Under the pieces are notes generated by a model. That model was given only the letters and a program-made list of their open reading frames with translations, was not told the origin of the DNA and ran no database searches. From Lactuca virosa (lineage: Eukaryota; Streptophyta; Magnoliopsida; Asterales; Asteraceae), in NCBI GenBank assembly GCA_928212115.1, contig CAKMRJ010003334.1, positions 19,043,127-19,107,126 of the forward strand: a DNA stretch of 64,000 nt, in the 5' to 3' direction. Made by a program: the position numbers and the translations under genes. How positions within the stretch are numbered: the stretch's first letter is position 1; every line of letters starts with the position of its first letter. This document shows positions 60,640 through 64,000 of this stretch, in pieces.

Positions 60640-62204
60640 CATAGAATGGCGAACCTGAGTCTTATCCAGAAGCCTTGAGGATGAAAGAATCCATATAATG
60701 GAAGAAGGCTCTGGAAGAAGAATTGAGCTCACTTGACAAGAATCACACTTAGTCCTTGGTCAAAGTCACAACAGGGAAGAAAGCACTGCAAAACAAGTGG
60801 GTGTTTCGGGTTAATGATGAGATTGATGACACCAAAAGATACAAGGAAATGTTGGTAGTCAAGGGTTTCCAACAGAAGAGGGGGGTTGATTAAAATGAAA
60901 TCTTTTCCCCAGTTGTGAAGATGACTACAATTAGAATGGTTTTGGAAATTGTGGCCTCTGAAGATCTCCATCTAGAGCAACAATATGTGAAAACAACTTT
61001 TCTCCATGGCGAACATGAAGAAGACATGTACATAGCACAACCAGAAGGTTTTCCCACAGTGGGCAAGGAAAACCTGGTGTGCAAACTAAAGAAACTTCTA
61101 TATGGTTTGAAGCAGGCTCCAAGGCAATAGTACTTGAAGTTTGATAGCTTCATGCAGAGGAATGGGTACAACAGATGTGAAATGGATCACTGCTATTATT
61201 TAAAGAAATTCAAGTCCTATTATATCATCCTATTATTATATGTTGATGACATGTTGATTGTTGGATCCGACATGCAGGAGATCAACAAGCTAAAGAAGCA
61301 GCTGGCCAGTGAGTTCGAGATGAAGGACTTAGGGGCTGCTAAACAAATATTGGACATTAACATAGCCGTGGATAGAGTTACCTGTACACTACAACTTTCA
61401 CAAGCTAAGTACATCAAGAAAGTTTTAGGAAAGCTCAGCATGGAAGATGCGAAAGCTATAAGTACATCATTAGGGAGTCAGTTGAGACGTACCAAGAAGC
61501 AATCCCCAAAAATGGAAGAAGACAGAGAATACATGGCTAAAGTTCCCTACGTATCTGCAGTTGGTAGTTTAATGTATGCAATGGTTTGCACCAAACCAGA
61601 CATTGCTCATGTAGTAGGAGTTGTAAGCAGGCTCATATCAAATCCAGGAAGACAACATTGGGAAGGAGTGAAATGGTTGCTACGCTACTTAAAAGGAACA
61701 GCTTAGTGTTCCTTATGTTTCAGAAGAAAAGGGGTAGTTTTAGAAGGGTTCGCTGATGCAGACTTAGGTGGATGTGGAGATTCAGGCTAGAACACAACAG
61801 GTTATGTGTTCACAATTGGAGATATAGCAATCAGCTGGATGTCAAGGTTACAAAAGAGTGTTGCTCTTTCAACGACAGAAGAAAAATACATAGCACTTGC
61901 AGAAGCTGTCAAAGAGCTCATATGGTTGAAGAGTTTCTTGTCAAAACTTGGAATGCAGCAGGAGAATTATGTATTGCATTGTGACAACCAAAGTGCAATT
62001 CACTTAGCAAAGAACCCAGTGTTTCACTGCAGAACGAAACACATTCAGATGAGGTACCATTTCATTCAAGAGTTAATCAATGAAGGAACTTTAAACTTAA
62101 AGAAAATCCTTGGAACGAAGAATCCAACTGATATGTTCACCAAGGTGGTTACCACTGAGAATTTGAAGCTTTGCTTTGCTTCAACTAGCCTTTCAGAAGT
62201 TTGA
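60640..62204 (+). pseudogene. 3' half of pol (RT and RNase H) of a TNT1-like Copia (T)
   Basis: It begins in the integrase-RT linker (GEPESYPEALRMKES, about 60650). RT follows (KWVFRVNDE; a changed VKTTFLHGEHEEDMYI box near 60985; an intact YVDDM box at about 61240-61254), then RNase H (GFADADLGGCGDSG; STTEEKYIALAEA; HCDNQSAIHLAKNP; RTKHIQMRYHFI) to the stop at 62204. Stops lie within RT near 60694, 60736 and 60891 and at 61128-61130, and in RNase H at 61704-61706 and near 61788. The frame changes once near 61740. Gag, protease and integrase are missing. The domain wording and the AGAGATTGTTGGGG end are typical of the Tork/TNT1 group. Confidence 0.9.
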
Positions 62205-62220
62205 AGAGAAGGGTTTGGCA

Positions 62221-62258
62221 GAGAGAGAGAGAGAGAGAGGGGGGGAGAGAGAGAAAGA
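62221..62258. repeat. GA-rich microsatellite
   Basis: (AG)n with a G7 interruption, just after the pol stop of T. Confidence 0.9.
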
Positions 62259-62314
62259 CGGGGTACTTTGAGGAATGTGAAATTTGAATGGCAGATGAAG
62301 TTGTTCAATCCTTC

Positions 62315-62326
62315 AAGTGAGAGATT
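62315..62326 (+). other. Polypurine tract of T
   Basis: AAGTGAGAGAT directly before TGTTGGGG, the usual Tork-type LTR start. Confidence 0.75.
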
Positions 62327-62549
62327 GTTGGGGTATGAAGTCTTGTCCAACATGGAGCACTTAGATCACAATGGAGCACTTGGGGTTCATGGAGCATGTG
62401 ACAAAGGAATGGATCATCTGAGAAGGGAATGGATCATCTGAAAAATGAATGGATCAAGTGCCAAAGGAACGGATCATATAAAGAGGGGTTTGGACCACCT
62501 GGAAGAGGTTTGGAGCACTTGGTAGTGATATGGAGCAACAAGGGGACCT

Positions 62550-62790
62550 TGTTGCGCCATCTGATAAAGGGATGGGCCAAGAAGGATGTTGTTGCGCCAT
62601 AAGCATTCCTTCTTGCGCCATGTTGCTCCCTTTTGCGCCATGGGGTTTCCTTTTGAGCCATGGAGTATACTGTTGCGCCAAGCATGTTCTTTTTGTGCCA
62701 AGGTGGTGATGTTGCTCCAACCTAAAAGTTCTTGCGCCACACTTGAAGCCTGTTGCGCCATCCTTGCACATTTTGTGCCATCATGGTGCA
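62550..62790 (+). repeat. TTGCGCCAT dispersed motif array
   Basis: About seven copies of TTGCGCCA and several near copies (TTGAGCCA, TTGTGCCA, TTGCTCC) are spaced 20-35 bp apart. Confidence 0.85.
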
Positions 62791-63152
62791 AGATGGGTCA
62801 TTTTGGTTCAATGATGACCCATGGTATCCCTGATGAGCCAAGTATGTTATGAAGTCCTCTATGATGCTCAAGATTATTCAAGGATGCTCAGAAGTTGGTA
62901 TTTGCTCAAGGATATCACCAATTTGTGCCACCACTATGCATGTTGGGCCATCAGTGTTCATGATGCACAACTTGTACATCATGATGCTCCACTATGGCAC
63001 AAGGTGCTCCATCATGTGTGCTGCTAATGCTCATGGGTTGTATGACATGGAAGAATGTTCCAGAAGATGTTACATGGTAGAATATGATTGATTATCACCA
63101 TTCATGGGCCAATGGGCTTCGCCCATTAGCGTTTTAAGTTTGAACCCTCAAG

Positions 63153-63160
63153 TATAAATA
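63153..63160 (+). promoter_or_regulatory. TATA box in T LTR
   Basis: TATAAATA, with CA-rich transcript start-like sequence about 25-30 bp on. Confidence 0.65.
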
Positions 63161-63239
63161 GGCTCATACCCCCATCATTGTAAATTGCTAGATTTCTGTG
63201 AGAGCTCAAAGTGAGATACAATTTTGAGTGCTTGTAATA

Positions 63240-64000
63240 TGTAATGCCCCGTTCCTGGTATGCATTTAATCTATTAAAATATTCATTTTGTAAGAGCTAC
63301 TCGACAAGTTGCTAGCCCTAACTCGTCGAGTAGATGACAGTTTGGACGCGGGGTTTAAGTGGTCTACTCGACGAGTCGAAGCCTGGACTCGACGAGTAGG
63401 TCCATCATATATGGCCTCCACCCCAGGCTCTATCAACTCCAAACCCTAATCTCGAAACCCTAATCCATCTTGAGTGATTTTGAGCTAGTTCTTGCCATTT
63501 TGAGTGTTATTGTGTCTTTTGAAGCTTGTGGAAGAAGAAGATAGAAGGCTCAAAGGGAAAGAAGTAGATCCAAGAGCAACACTTCATTTACTGCATTTTC
63601 TGGTAATCAAGTCCCTAACTTGATCCTTCTTCTCTTAAATCTATTTTTTTTGCATTTTATGAAGGAATCGGTTCAAGAACCTTAGCCCTTGGAATTGGGA
63701 CGTCCCAAGTGATGTGTATCTCAGATCTGGGGTCTAGGAAAGGTTCCATGGCATAAAGGTGCAAACTTTATGACCTTGGAGACTCCATGCAAGTTTATAT
63801 GCAAGAACATGGCCTTTTTAGCCCTAAAAGACTATGCATGGGGGAAAGCTTGGGACTTTACGTGTCCCACGGATGATAAGAGCCCAGATCTAGTATATTG
63901 TGCTTTGGTTTATCGTATTATGGCTTAGGGACCAAGTTTTATGTCTTAAAGAAGTTAGGGTTTGGGTTAAACCCATTAGGAAGGACTAAGGACGGGTAAA
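63240..64000 (+). repeat. Start of another Gypsy-type LTR (D), runs off the window
   Basis: It begins TGTAATGCCCCG. It carries three exact ACTCGNCGAGT palindromes and one imperfect copy in the first 160 bp, then a CCCTAATC-rich leader-like stretch. Inverted repeats lie at 63752-63772 (CATAAAG...CTTTATG) and near 63850 (GGGAC...GTCCC). The order of parts mirrors the LTR of B on its own strand, so it is probably a related family. Confidence 0.65.

Larger units (their letters stand above)
62327..63239 (+). repeat. 3' LTR of T with a TTGCGCCA motif array
   Basis: It begins TGTTGGGGTATGAAG. Within it are GGATCAT-type words (62410-62470) and then the TTGCGCCAT array (62550-62785). A TATAAATA box lies at 63153-63160 with leader-like sequence after it. 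The end is cut or directly abutted by LTR D at 63240, so U5 may be incomplete. Confidence 0.8.

Noticed and set aside
60450..60660. Minus-strand open frame of about 65 codons
   Set aside because: It lies across the K LTR edge and resembles no family. Open frames of this length occur by chance.
62550..62790. CRISPR-like array of spaced repeats
   Set aside because: Repeats of only 8-9 bp with uneven spacing in a plant LTR. There are no cas genes and the context is eukaryotic.

Overview
The window is plant nuclear DNA made almost entirely of retrotransposons. Plant signatures are long LTRs, tRNA-iMet primer-binding sites, chromodomain Ty3/Gypsy elements, a Sirevirus-type Ty1/Copia element with a third ORF, a CACTA (TNP2) relic and F-box relics. 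Together these suggest a large-genome dicot. The third ORF and the ACTCGNCGAGT repeats in some LTRs remind me of lettuce-type Asteraceae, but that is recollection and not shown by the window. I found no intact host gene, rRNA or tRNA gene.

Layout. 1-18132: a chimeric plus-strand array of chromovirus pieces (G1, G2, G3), in the order pre-gag ORF tail, gag-pol, LTR, pol fragment, LTR, pre-gag ORF, gag fragment, LTR. Two of its joints look like deletions. 18133-20340: a badly decayed minus-strand Copia element cut off by the last LTR. 20520-23960: a plus-strand CACTA transposase relic that keeps intron-like gaps. 23961-26050: AT-rich DNA with several (TA)n tracts. 26240-28706: two F-box gene relics pointing away from each other.

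28709-49211 is a three-level nest. A plus-strand LTR (C) is split by a roughly 12 kb minus-strand Sirevirus-like Copia (S, 29345-48159, target duplication ATAAG). The right LTR of S is split in turn by a minus-strand Gypsy (B, 41444-48085, target duplication CACTA). Each junction can be read to the base.

49212-60640: leader of C, then a minus-strand Copia leader and LTR (K). K is split by a nearly full-length minus-strand Gypsy (A, 50410-60440, LTRs of about 2.4 kb, target duplication TTATG). 60640-63239: 3' half of a plus-strand TNT1-like Copia (T) with its 3' LTR. 63240-64000: start of another LTR (D) that runs off the window.

All elements are broken by stops or frameshifts and none should move by itself. 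The most interesting signals are (1) a 72-bp intron-like insert with GT...AG ends inside the protease region of B; (2) a conserved donor/acceptor pair that would make a 1.1-1.3 kb leader intron inside the G and A LTRs; (3) an extra coiled-coil ORF upstream of gag in G1 and G3; (4) LTR families that each carry their own array of a short CG-containing, often palindromic motif, with one motif shared between a Copia and a Gypsy element; and (5) two strong inverted repeats in the LTR of B.
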